DNA from: Halopseudomonas phragmitis | GTDB lineage: Bacteria; Pseudomonadota; Gammaproteobacteria; Pseudomonadales; Pseudomonadaceae | DNA length: 64,000 bases | Reading direction: 5' to 3' | Assembly: GCF_002056295.1 (NCBI RefSeq) | Contig: NZ_CP020100.1 | Location: 124,001 to 188,000 of the forward strand | Part shown: positions 27,751-39,697 of the stretch, one piece after another | How positions within the stretch are numbered: the stretch's first letter is position 1 | Layout of the letters: every line of letters begins with the position of its first letter | Translations under genes and position numbers: made by a program | Notes under the pieces: generated by a model | Database searches by the model: none | What the model was told of the DNA's origin: nothing | Seen by the model: only the letters and a program-made list of their open reading frames with translations

Positions 27751-30700
27751 CTAGCCCCCTTCCTTCGCCTGACACAGGAAGTCGTCGTGCAGTACCTGGG
27801 CCGGAACCGGATGCCCGAGCAGATAGCCCTGCACCTCGTCACAACCAAAACCGCGCAGCAGTTGCAATTGCTCGTCGCTCTCCACCCCTTCGGCAACCAC
27901 TCGCAGATGCAGGCTGCGGGCCATGGCGATGATGGCCTGGGACAAGCGCGCATCGCGACTGTCGGCGGCCATCGCCTGAATGAAACCTCGATCGATCTTC
28001 AGGGTATCAATGGGAAACTCCTTGAGGTAACTGAGCGAGGAGTAGCCGGTTCCAAAATCGTCCACCGCAATAGCCACTCCCAGCGCCTTCAAGCCGGCCA
28101 GTGCCTGCATGGTATCTTCGACGTCGCGCAACAACACGCTTTCGGTCAACTCCAGCTCAAGCACGGTCGGATCCAGTGCGTAGCGTTCCAGCACCGCCCG
28201 TACCTGACCAACCACCTGCCCGCTGGCGAACTGCTGAGCCGAGACATTGACTCCCAGCCGCGGCAAATGCAAACCAGCATCACGCCACTGCGCCCACTGC
28301 TGGCAGGCTCGATCCAGCACCCACTCGCCCAGACTACCAACCAGGCCGATTTCCTCGGCAATTGGCACGAAGACACTGGGTGGCACCGCACCCAAGCGCG
28401 GGTGCTGCCAGCGCAGCAGCACCTCGGCCCCGCTCAACTGCAAGCTGGCACAGTCGAACTGCGGTTGGAAATGCAGGTTCAGGCTATCCTCCTGCAGTGC
28501 TCGGCGCAGCTCAGCCTCCAGACTCAAACGCTCCAGCGCCTGAGAGTTCATCTCGTTCTGGTAGAACTGGAACGTCGCCTTGCCCGTGGATTTGGCGTGA
28601 TACATGGCAGTATCGGCAAACTTGAGCAAGGCACTGGCCTCCTGAGCATCCTGCGGGCACAAGGCAATACCGATACTGGCGCTGATAAAGAACTCCCGCT
28701 CCTGCAGGACAAAGGCCGGAGCCAGACTGGCCAACACCTTCTCGGCCACATGCACACTGGCGGCCATCGCTGAATCCCGGTTCTTGAGACCGACCAGCAG
28801 CACGGTGAATTCGTCCCCACCCATCCGCGCCACGGTATCGCTGTCGCGCACACAGTCACACAGGCGCCTGGCCACCTCTCTGAGCAAGGCGTCGCCAGCC
28901 GCATGCCCGAGGGTGTCATTGATCGGCTTGAACCGATCCAGATCCAGAAACATCACCGCCAACCATTCGTTACGCCGCTGGGCCTGCTGCAATGCATTGC
29001 CCAACCGGTCCTGGAACAAGGTACGGTTCGGCAGTCCGGTCAACGCATCGTAATAGGCCAGACTTTCAATCCGGGCTTCATTGGCCTTGCGCTCGCTGAT
29101 ATCGACGAAGAAACACACATAGCTGACCAGATCACCTTCGTGATCATAGACTGCATTGATTCCGGCCCAGGAAGGAAAATCCTCGCCGCTCTTGCGTCGC
29201 TGCCACAGCTCACCCTCCCAGCGTCCTTGCTGGCGCAGGGTTCTGAGAATATCCGGGTAGAAGCTTTCACCATGCACCGGCGAGGAGAACAGTTGCGGGG
29301 TCTGGTCAATCACTTCATCAGCCAGATAGCCGGTGATCTGGCTGAAGTTCTCGTTGACCTGGACGATATAGCCGACCGGATCGGTAACCACAATCGCCCC
29401 AGTAGTGTTCTCGAACACGGTGGCCGCCAGGCGCAGGCGGTTTTCCGTACGGCGCTGTTCGCTGATGTCGCGGGCAATGCCCAGCAACCCAAGAAAACGC
29501 CCCTGCTGACTCCACATCAGCGAAACCCGCAACTCCACCGGACATTTGCTACCGTCAAGCTTTAAGCAATCGAAGCTGATCTGGCGCCGGAATCCCTGCT
29601 CACGCAGTTGCTGTGCTTGGTCAGCCTGATGCACCAGAGGACGCAACTCGTCGAGCAATGCGTCCATGAACTGGCGAAACTGCGGGCCAACCACAATATC
29701 ATCGAAACCTCGGCTCAACAGTTCACCAGGGCTGTAGCCCAGCGCCGCGACCACCGACGGACTGATATAGTCCAGATGGAACTCGGCATCGGTGGACCAG
29801 ATCACGTCGCTGATATTCTCAGCCAGCAGCCGGTAGCGCTGCTCGCTGGTCTGCAAACGCTGATTGGCCAGGGTTTGCTGGGTGATATCCTTGGCCGTGC
29901 CGATGACCTGACGCACCCGTCCCTGCGAGTCATGCGCCAGCAACTTGGCCTGCAGCAAAAACCAGCGCCAATCACCGTGCCGATGGCGCCAGCGTACCCG
30001 CCACTCCAACATCTGATCGGCACTGAGTACCTGCAACTGATTGCGACAGGCCTGCATGTATTCCAGGTCATCCGGGTGCAACAGGCGATCACGCTGATAG
30101 GCCGGCAGGGCCTGTTCCTCTTCGCGGCTGTAACCCAGTTGACGCATCAGAGAGCGATTGGTGAAAACAAAACGGTTGCGCTGAACATCCTTGATGAACA
30201 CTACATCCGGCACTGACCTGACCACCTGGGCCCAGAACTGCTCGCGTTCAATCATCGAAGCCTCTACCCGGCGCCGGGTGGTGACATCGGTCATGCTCAG
30301 AGTTACCGCACGGTAATCCTCGACCTGCTCCGGCAGGCACATCACCACCCACAGCCAGCGCAGCGTACCCCGGCGAGTGCGCAGGGGCGTCTCCAACTCC
30401 ATCCGGGTCTTGCCCTGAATCACTGCCAGCACCAGTTGATAGCGAGCGCCTCCGACACGCAGACTGTGGTCCTGATGGAACAGCGTATCCAGCTCCTCCA
30501 CTGTCTGCAGCGCCAGCAGATCCAGGGTGACCTGATTGGCATCCAGTATGCGGATCGTCTCCAGCAGCTCCTGATGACGTTCAGGGTTGGCCTCCAGCCA
30601 TTGATCAAGAACCTGCTGACTATCAATACGCTGAGCGCGCAAAAACACGCGCAAAGTCGACAAGTCGAGCAGGCAAAGCGCCATCCCGACCCCTTGAAAA

Positions 30701-31611
30701 ATATCGCGGTAACGGCGCTCACTGACTTGCAGATGCTGCAACGAGGCCTTGCTGTCGGCATCGAGCCGGCGGTTGAGTCGCTGCATGCGGGTCAACACCC
30801 AAAGCACCAGGATCAAACCCAGTACAAAGGCTGTGAACAACAGCAACTTGTAGGTCACCATGCGGCCTAGTTGCCCACGGTAGTACTCAGGCTCGACCAG
30901 CCCCCGCACCTGCCACAACGTACCGGCAACCGGCGCGCTGACCAGCACCTGCTCGCGCTCGATCGACGATAACGGCGCGTTATCGAGAAACACCAGCCGG
31001 TCACGCTGCTGGCGGGCCATGACCCGCGCATGCCCGGCATCTTCCAGCAACCAGCTATAGCTGTGTGCCGCCTGGGCCGAGACCAACCGCGACAGCACCC
31101 GGTCATCCAGCGTCAACAGCCAGTAACGGCCATGTTCACGACCCGGCACCGCCCAGTACAGCGCGCGCTGGCGTGGATCGGAATCCAGCGCGAAGGCCTG
31201 GCCACTCAGGTGCAGGCGCCAGATTAGTTGACTCCAGGACTCGCGTGGCAGCCCCAGGGCGCTGGCCGGCACATCAACCGGCTGGATATGCCGCAGCCCC
31301 GGCAATAGCTCGCTCAGGACAGGGTCGTCAGGCTGAGCCCCCAGACTATCCAGAACATGGGCCAGGGCGCGTGATTTGACATCCAGGTTGAGCGCCAGTT
31401 GATCAGCGATCAGCCAGACACTTTCCTCCACCTGGGCATGATGTTGCAAACGCAACAACTGGAACCCCTGCCAGGCCTGCCAGCCCATCAGAACAGCCAG
31501 AAACAGCCCGGCAACCAGCACCGGTATCGGCCCCAGCCCCTGGCTTCGCCGGCCTTTGGCCCGGCTGGCTTGCGGCGGCCAGTCAGTCGGCCAGCCCGGA
31601 GGTGTCTGCAT
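27751..31611 (-). CDS. PAS-GGDEF-EAL cyclic-di-GMP protein
   Basis: A very large (about 1286-residue) membrane-bound signalling protein. A membrane helix near residues 27-50 and another near 255-280 (LLLFTAFVLGLILVLWVL) enclose a periplasmic sensor region. Several PAS/PAC modules follow (for example DVIWSTDAEFHLDYISPSVV and TTGAIVVTDPVGYIVQVNEN). A GGDEF domain has intact RMGGDEF near residue 930. An EAL domain has EVLLRW near 1063, LELTESVLL, DDFGTGYSSL, KIDRGFI, VVAEGVES and EVQGYLLG. Both catalytic halves look complete, so it may make or degrade c-di-GMP. The ATG at 31611 was taken; no good ribosome site is visible. Confidence 0.92.
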   Translation of the reverse strand: MQTPPGWPTDWPPQASRAKGRRSQGLGPIPVLVAGLFLAVLMGWQAWQGFQLLRLQHHAQVEESVWLIADQLALNLDVKSRALAHVLDSLGAQPDDPVLSELLPGLRHIQPVDVPASALGLPRESWSQLIWRLHLSGQAFALDSDPRQRALYWAVPGREHGRYWLLTLDDRVLSRLVSAQAAHSYSWLLEDAGHARVMARQQRDRLVFLDNAPLSSIEREQVLVSAPVAGTLWQVRGLVEPEYYRGQLGRMVTYKLLLFTAFVLGLILVLWVLTRMQRLNRRLDADSKASLQHLQVSERRYRDIFQGVGMALCLLDLSTLRVFLRAQRIDSQQVLDQWLEANPERHQELLETIRILDANQVTLDLLALQTVEELDTLFHQDHSLRVGGARYQLVLAVIQGKTRMELETPLRTRRGTLRWLWVVMCLPEQVEDYRAVTLSMTDVTTRRRVEASMIEREQFWAQVVRSVPDVVFIKDVQRNRFVFTNRSLMRQLGYSREEEQALPAYQRDRLLHPDDLEYMQACRNQLQVLSADQMLEWRVRWRHRHGDWRWFLLQAKLLAHDSQGRVRQVIGTAKDITQQTLANQRLQTSEQRYRLLAENISDVIWSTDAEFHLDYISPSVVAALGYSPGELLSRGFDDIVVGPQFRQFMDALLDELRPLVHQADQAQQLREQGFRRQISFDCLKLDGSKCPVELRVSLMWSQQGRFLGLLGIARDISEQRRTENRLRLAATVFENTTGAIVVTDPVGYIVQVNENFSQITGYLADEVIDQTPQLFSSPVHGESFYPDILRTLRQQGRWEGELWQRRKSGEDFPSWAGINAVYDHEGDLVSYVCFFVDISERKANEARIESLAYYDALTGLPNRTLFQDRLGNALQQAQRRNEWLAVMFLDLDRFKPINDTLGHAAGDALLREVARRLCDCVRDSDTVARMGGDEFTVLLVGLKNRDSAMAASVHVAEKVLASLAPAFVLQEREFFISASIGIALCPQDAQEASALLKFADTAMYHAKSTGKATFQFYQNEMNSQALERLSLEAELRRALQEDSLNLHFQPQFDCASLQLSGAEVLLRWQHPRLGAVPPSVFVPIAEEIGLVGSLGEWVLDRACQQWAQWRDAGLHLPRLGVNVSAQQFASGQVVGQVRAVLERYALDPTVLELELTESVLLRDVEDTMQALAGLKALGVAIAVDDFGTGYSSLSYLKEFPIDTLKIDRGFIQAMAADSRDARLSQAIIAMARSLHLRVVAEGVESDEQLQLLRGFGCDEVQGYLLGHPVPAQVLHDDFLCQAKEGG

Positions 31612-31796
31612 ATTATTCAAAACCGTAGTGCACCAACGGATGAGCTAAAGAAACCGACAGTACCATAACAGGAGACATGATTGAGGGGGGTTTGCCCTTG
31701 AGCCTCAGTTGGGCTAGCCTTGCCACCACTTTCCAGCCCCGCCTGACACAGGCCAGGGTTTTGTCGAATCCATCCCATTCAACAGGTTCCGCCACC

Positions 31797-33461
<1,665 letters not shown>

Positions 33462-33470
33462 GTCATAGCT

Positions 33471-33504
33471 TTCAGGCCCGAGGCGCACACGCCCCGGGCC
33501 TGAA
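33471..33504. terminator. hairpin after ettA
   Basis: TTCAGGCCCG...CGGGCCTGAA forms a 10-bp stem extended by GGCG/CGCC around one mismatch, with a CACA loop. It begins nine bases after the ettA stop codon. No T run follows, so it may be a weak or factor-assisted terminator. Confidence 0.5.
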
Positions 33505-33538
33505 GGTCCATACCGCCCCTCTTTGCCCGCACAAACAA

Positions 33539-33561
33539 GGTGCAAATTATTGATTTGCACC
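33539..33561. promoter_or_regulatory. 9-bp inverted repeat in the gdhA promoter region
   Basis: GGTGCAAAT-N5-ATTTGCACC is a perfect inverted repeat 73 bases before the gdhA ATG. It lies upstream of an extended -10-like TGCTAAAGT near 33583. The arms are the reverse of the NtrC half-site order (TGCACC...GGTGCA), so a different regulator is more likely. Confidence 0.5.
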
Positions 33562-33588
33562 ATTTCTGAGCACACTGCGCTCTGCTAA

Positions 33589-34974
<1,386 letters not shown>

Positions 34975-35027
34975 TGGATAAAAGCGGCTATAGTGAGGGC
35001 ATGAGTCTCATCCCGGAAGCCAGACCG

Positions 35028-35384
35028 ATGAGCGACGACAGACGGCGCTTTACCCGCATTCCCTTCGATGCCCACACCAGTCTCCAGCAGGACGACTGGT
35101 GTGCCAGCGTTCAATTGGTCGACCTCTCGCTGCGCGGATTGCTGACCCTGCAACCGGCCGACTGGCAGGTACAGCGTGGCAAGGCTCCGTTCATCGCGAT
35201 CATCGATCTGTCCGAAGGCAGCCAGATCCGCATGGAAGTGCATCTGGTCCACGCCGAGGAAGGCCTGCTGGGCTTCGAGTGCCTGCACATCGATCTCGAC
35301 TCGATCAGTCACCTGCGCCGCCTGATCGCCCTCAACCTGGGCGATGAAGCACTGCTGGAGCGCGAACTGGCAGCACTTATCTAA
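35028..35384 (+). CDS. mapZ: PilZ-domain c-di-GMP receptor, MapZ (PA4608)-like
   Basis: A 118-residue single PilZ domain. The c-di-GMP-binding motifs are RRRFTR near the N-terminus and DLSLRG about 28 residues later. The start MSDDRRRFTRIPFDA and the end HIDLDSISHLRRLIALNLGD resemble P. aeruginosa PA4608/MapZ, which, when bound to c-di-GMP, inhibits the chemotaxis methyltransferase CheR1. PA4608 also lies beside radA. The start at 35028 follows GGAAG and matches the relative; the frame is open back to the gdhA stop (TGATG at 34972-34976). Confidence 0.88.
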   Translation: MSDDRRRFTRIPFDAHTSLQQDDWCASVQLVDLSLRGLLTLQPADWQVQRGKAPFIAIIDLSEGSQIRMEVHLVHAEEGLLGFECLHIDLDSISHLRRLIALNLGDEALLERELAALI

Positions 35385-35406
35385 GCAGCGGCTGAGCCCC
35401 GCTGAC

Positions 35407-36780
35407 TTATTCGAAAATCGCCGACAGGGCCTGATCCAGTCGCGTCACCGCCACTACCGCCATGCCCTTGGGTGCTTCCTTGGGGGCATTGGCGGCCGGG
35501 ATGATGGCGCGCTTGAAACCATGTTTGGCGGCTTCCTTCAGACGCTCCTGACCACTGGGCACCGGCCGGATTTCACCCGACAGGCCCAACTCGCCGAATA
35601 CCATCAAGTCCATCGGCAGTGGCCGGCTACGCAGACTCGACATCACCGCCGCCAGCAACGCCAGATCCGAGGCAGTTTCCAGTACCTTGACCCCACCGAC
35701 GACGTTGACGAACACGTCCTGATCGTAGGTCGCCACTCCACCGTGGCGATGCAAGACCGCTAGCAGCATAGCCAGTCGGTTCTGATCCAGCCCCAGAGTG
35801 ACGCGGCGTGGATTGCCCAGATGGCTGGTATCGACCAACGCCTGTACCTCCACCAGCATCGGTCGCGAGCCTTCCCAGGTAGACATCACCACACTGCCCG
35901 GAATCGGCGCCTCGTAGCGCGACAGAAAGATCGCCGAGGGATTGGCCACTTCCTTCAGACCCTTGTCGGTCATGGCGAACACGCCCAGCTCGTTGACCGC
36001 ACCAAAACGGTTCTTCACTGCTCGCAACAGCCGCAGCCGACCATCGGACTCGCCCTCGAAGTACAGCACCGTATCGACCATGTGCTCCAGCACTCGCGGC
36101 CCGGCCAGCGCACCCTCCTTAGTCACATGGCCGACCAGAAAAATCGCCGTGCCGCTCTGCTTGGCATAGCGCACCAGCAGCGCCGCACTCTCACGCACCT
36201 GGGCCACGCCGCCGGGAGCCGACTGCAACTGCTCGGTAAAAATGGTCTGGATCGAATCGACCACCATCACCTTCGGCTGCTCGTGCCGAGCGGTGGCGAC
36301 AATGCTTTCGATGCAGGTCTCGGTCATGACCTTGAGCCGGTCTTCCGGCAGCCCCAGACGCCGCGCGCGCATCGCCACCTGCTGCTGCGACTCTTCGCCA
36401 GTGACGTACAAGGCCGGCATATCCTGAGCCAATCGGCACAGCGTCTGCAGCAAAATGGTCGACTTGCCGATTCCGGGATCACCACCAATCAGTACAACCG
36501 AGCCAGCCACCAAGCCACCACCTAGCACCCGATCCAGCTCCGAAGAGCCGCTGGGCTGGCGTGGCATTTCCTCAGTTGAGACCTCGGCCAGGGTCTTGAC
36601 CTGGGCCTGCTGACCAGCCCAGTTGCCGCTACGCGCACCGCCCGAGCCGCCCACCGGCGTAGTATCAACTACGGTCTCAACCAGAGTATTCCAGGCTTGA
36701 CACTCACCACACTGCCCAGCCCATTTGGAGAAGGTTGCACCGCACTCGGTGCACCCGTAAACACGTTTCTGTTTGGCCAT
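35407..36780 (-). CDS. radA: DNA repair protein RadA
   Basis: A 457-residue RecA-related branch-migration ATPase used in recombination repair. An N-terminal four-Cys zinc finger (CTECGATFSKWAGQCGECQAW) is followed by Walker A GGDPGIGKST, the RadA-specific KNRFGAVNELGVF and a C-terminal Lon-like domain (PMDLMVFGELGLSGEIRPVP). Convergent with the PilZ gene, 22 bp apart, as in P. aeruginosa. Confidence 0.97.
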   Translation of the reverse strand: MAKQKRVYGCTECGATFSKWAGQCGECQAWNTLVETVVDTTPVGGSGGARSGNWAGQQAQVKTLAEVSTEEMPRQPSGSSELDRVLGGGLVAGSVVLIGGDPGIGKSTILLQTLCRLAQDMPALYVTGEESQQQVAMRARRLGLPEDRLKVMTETCIESIVATARHEQPKVMVVDSIQTIFTEQLQSAPGGVAQVRESAALLVRYAKQSGTAIFLVGHVTKEGALAGPRVLEHMVDTVLYFEGESDGRLRLLRAVKNRFGAVNELGVFAMTDKGLKEVANPSAIFLSRYEAPIPGSVVMSTWEGSRPMLVEVQALVDTSHLGNPRRVTLGLDQNRLAMLLAVLHRHGGVATYDQDVFVNVVGGVKVLETASDLALLAAVMSSLRSRPLPMDLMVFGELGLSGEIRPVPSGQERLKEAAKHGFKRAIIPAANAPKEAPKGMAVVAVTRLDQALSAIFE

Positions 36781-36891
36781 GGATTCCTGCTTGTCGCTAG
36801 TTATTTGCCGCAGCCTCGATAGGCGCGCCCGCTGATTCCTTCCAGCTATTTTCCTCTATACTGACCAGCAATGTGCACTGGAAAACACCTT

Positions 36892-37656
36892 ATGACGTCA
36901 GAGCTGACAACCGCCAAACCCTGCAAAGCCTGCCAGGATCGCGAACCACTGGGGTTCGAGTTTTCCATGGCCTTTCAGCCAATCATCAACCTGCATGATC
37001 AGACGCTGTTCGCCTACGAAGCCCTGGTGCGAGGTACTGACGGTGCTGGAGCAGCCAGCATTCTGTCACAGGTAAACGCCGATAACCGCTACCAGTTCGA
37101 CCAGTCCTGCAGGGTCAAAGCCGTGGAGCTAGCAGCCCGGCTGAACGTTCCTTGTCACATCAGCATCAATTTTCTGCCCAATGCGGTGTATCAGGCAGCC
37201 ACCTGTATCCGAGCCACCCTGGAAGCTGCACAACGCTTTAACTTCCCCACCAATAGGTTGATCTTTGAAATCACCGAAAATGAGCACCTGGTCGATAAGC
37301 AACACCTCAAGAACATCATTGAGGAATATCGGCGCCAAGGCTTCAAGACGGCAATTGACGACTTTGGTGCCGGCTATTCCGGGCTCAACCTGCTGGCCGA
37401 ATTTCAGCCGGACATTATCAAACTGGACATGGCCCTGATTCGTGACATCCACAAGGACCGGGTCCGCCAAGCCATTCTCATCGGCATCCTCGGCTTTTGC
37501 CGTACGCTCGATATCGAAGTAATTGCCGAAGGTATTGAGACAGCGGAAGAACTCGCGTTCCTCCAGGACCAGGGTATTCAACTCTTTCAGGGCTATCTGT
37601 TTGCCCGTCCTGGCTTCGAGCAACTACCCGCGGTTATATGGCCACAATCTGCATGA
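36892..37656 (+). CDS. stand-alone EAL c-di-GMP phosphodiesterase
   Basis: About 254 residues, essentially one EAL domain. All catalytic and metal-site motifs are present: YEALVRG, ISINFLPNAV, FEITENEHL, AIDDFGAGYSGLNL, IIKLDM, VIAEGIET and LFQGYLFARP. It should hydrolyse c-di-GMP. The N-terminus carries a CKAC pair (CxxC) before the domain, a possible redox or metal site. A TATACT -10-like box at 36857-36862 would put the mRNA start near the in-frame ATG at 36871, so I prefer the ATG at 36892 (GGAAA upstream). Its stop overlaps the next start (ATGA). Confidence 0.88.
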   Translation: MTSELTTAKPCKACQDREPLGFEFSMAFQPIINLHDQTLFAYEALVRGTDGAGAASILSQVNADNRYQFDQSCRVKAVELAARLNVPCHISINFLPNAVYQAATCIRATLEAAQRFNFPTNRLIFEITENEHLVDKQHLKNIIEEYRRQGFKTAIDDFGAGYSGLNLLAEFQPDIIKLDMALIRDIHKDRVRQAILIGILGFCRTLDIEVIAEGIETAEELAFLQDQGIQLFQGYLFARPGFEQLPAVIWPQSA

Positions 37657-39098
37657 CCAGCAAGGATAAATCGGCACAAAAGCGGCGCAAGGCTGAGCTG
37701 GAAAACCTGCGAGAAGAATTGCTCGAAGCCCAGTTCGAGCTGCGCAAGACCAACAAGGGGCCGATTCTGGTCCTGATTACCGGCAACGACTTTGCCGGCA
37801 AGGCCGAAGTCATCTACACCTTCTACGAATGGCTTGACCCACGCTTTCTGCACACTCGGGCGTTTGGCCTGCCACAGGGTATCGAGCGGCGTATGCCCTG
37901 GCTGTGGCGCTACTGGCGGACTTTACCACCCACCGGCGAGCTGGCGTTCTACCTGGGTAGCTGGTACCACCAACCACTGATGCGTCTGAGCCGGGGGCAG
38001 ATCAGCCCCACTACCTTCAAGCGCCAGATGCAGGAGGTGACCGCCTTCGAACAATTGCTGATTGACGAAGGCGCCACCCTGATCAAGCTGTGGCTGCAGT
38101 TGAGCGACAGCGATACTCGCAAGCGAGCCGACCCAGCCCTGAATCAAACCGTCGCCATGCGCGAATGGGGTGATTTCAGTGCCGCCGACTATGAAAAGGT
38201 TCGCAGTGGCGCGCAATACATGGAGGAACTGACCTCCACCACCGAAGCGCCCTGGATCCGCGTACCCAGCCAAGACCCTCAGGAACGCGATCTGCGCATA
38301 GGCCAGATCCTGCTCCAGGCGATCCGCCAGCAACTGACCAGCCAACCCAGTCAGCACCCGGTCTACGGCTGGACAGCCAGTCAGAATGAACGCCTGGCGG
38401 CGCTGGACTACACGCTCAAACAGGACAAAGACCACTACCAACAGCAACTCAGCACGCTGCAACAGCGTCTGCGGCAACTGGTCCAACACCCAAAATTCGC
38501 CCGCCGCAGCCTGCTGCTGGTGTTTGAAGGCACCGATGCTGCCGGCAAGGGCGGCACCATCCGGCGCATTACCCAGTGCCTGGACCCACGCACATTGCGG
38601 GTCCATGGTACCCGGGCACCAACCGAAGAGGAGCGCAGGCTGCCTTACCTGTGGCGTTTCTGGCGGCGCATTCCGGCACCAGGTAACGTAGTGGTATTCG
38701 ATCGCAGCTACTATGGCCGGGTATTGGTCGAACGGGTTGAAGGCTTTTGCACAGAACCCCAATGGCAGCGGGCCTACCGGGAGATCAACGACTTTGAACG
38801 GCAACTGGCCGACAAGGGCACACTGGTGATCAAATTCTGGCTGGCCATCACTCAGGATGAACAGTTACAGCGCTTCCAGGCCCGCGAAGGCTCGCCGCTC
38901 AAACGCTACAAGCTGACCGATGAGGACTGGCGCAACCGCAAGCAATGGCCGGCCTATGTTCAGGCCATGAATGACATGATCGAGCACACCTCGACACAAC
39001 TGGCCTCCTGGCACCTGATTCCGGCCGAAGACAAGCGCTACGCCCGCATCCAGGCCTTGAATATCGTCTGTGACCAGCTCGAAGCCGCCTTGAAATAA
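37653..39098 (+). CDS. pap: polyphosphate:AMP phosphotransferase (tandem PPK2)
   Basis: About 481 residues with two PPK2 domains in tandem, the arrangement of class II enzymes that phosphorylate AMP to ADP using polyphosphate. The second domain has an intact Walker A (EGTDAAGKGGT) and the lid motif DRSYYGRVLVERV. The first has a diverged loop (GNDFAGKAEV) and LGSWYH in place of the DRSYY-type motif, so it is probably structural. The start is uncertain: ATG 37653 overlaps the EAL stop as ATGA, and an in-frame ATG at 37638 is also open. Confidence 0.88.
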   Translation: MTSKDKSAQKRRKAELENLREELLEAQFELRKTNKGPILVLITGNDFAGKAEVIYTFYEWLDPRFLHTRAFGLPQGIERRMPWLWRYWRTLPPTGELAFYLGSWYHQPLMRLSRGQISPTTFKRQMQEVTAFEQLLIDEGATLIKLWLQLSDSDTRKRADPALNQTVAMREWGDFSAADYEKVRSGAQYMEELTSTTEAPWIRVPSQDPQERDLRIGQILLQAIRQQLTSQPSQHPVYGWTASQNERLAALDYTLKQDKDHYQQQLSTLQQRLRQLVQHPKFARRSLLLVFEGTDAAGKGGTIRRITQCLDPRTLRVHGTRAPTEEERRLPYLWRFWRRIPAPGNVVVFDRSYYGRVLVERVEGFCTEPQWQRAYREINDFERQLADKGTLVIKFWLAITQDEQLQRFQAREGSPLKRYKLTDEDWRNRKQWPAYVQAMNDMIEHTSTQLASWHLIPAEDKRYARIQALNIVCDQLEAALK

Positions 39099-39169
39099 TC
39101 GGCAACAAATCCTGACGGTAGCGGCTATGCTTGCAGTACGCCACGGTGGCGCTGTAGAGGATGAGTCAG

Positions 39170-39583
39170 ATGAAATTACTGGAAGAATTCAAGGCTTTCG
39201 CGATGCGCGGCAATGTCGTCGACATGGCCGTGGGGATCATTATTGGTGCTGCCTTCGGCAAGGTGGTGTCCAGCTTTGTGTCCAACATCATCATGCCGCC
39301 GCTGGGACTACTGATCGGCGGTGTCGATTTTGCCGATCTGGCCGTTGTGCTCAAGGAAGCTGAGGGTGAAGTGGCCGCAGTGACCCTGGGTTACGGCGCA
39401 TTCATCCAGAGTATTGTCGACTTTCTGATTGTCGCCGCGGCTATCTTCGTCGCAATCAAGGTTATGAACAGCCTCAAACGCAAGGAAGAAGAGGCTCCGC
39501 CCGCCGCACCACCGGCCCCGAGCAATGAAGAAGTACTGCTCGGCGAAATCCGCGACCTGCTCAAACAGCAAAAGCAGGGCTGA
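39170..39583 (+). CDS. mscL: large-conductance mechanosensitive channel MscL
   Basis: A 137-residue channel that opens under hypo-osmotic shock. The amphipathic N-terminus [20 protein letters not shown] leads into TM1 ([20 protein letters not shown]). TM2 ([20 protein letters not shown]) is followed by a cytoplasmic helix ([14 protein letters not shown]). The ATG at 39170 has GAGG nine bases upstream and gives the family length; an ATG three codons earlier is too close to that site. Confidence 0.97.
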   Translation: MKLLEEFKAFAMRGNVVDMAVGIIIGAAFGKVVSSFVSNIIMPPLGLLIGGVDFADLAVVLKEAEGEVAAVTLGYGAFIQSIVDFLIVAAAIFVAIKVMNSLKRKEEEAPPAAPPAPSNEEVLLGEIRDLLKQQKQG

Positions 39584-39697
39584 GCACACGGCCTGGAGCG
39601 GCCGGCAAGCACACTCAGCGCTACCGCCGTCCGCTCCTCTGCGAACCTGTAACCGGCCCTGTTATACTGCCGGCCCGATTGAGCAGCGACAGCGGCT

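Noticed and set aside
31677-31796. 40-codon in-frame extension of EttA from an ATG at 31677
   Set aside because: The extension has no family similarity, its AGGAG site is only two bases from the ATG, and EttA normally starts MAQ.
33539-33561. NtrC binding site at gdhA
   Set aside because: The half-sites are in the opposite order (GGTGCA...TGCACC rather than TGCACC...GGTGCA) and no sigma-54 promoter is visible.
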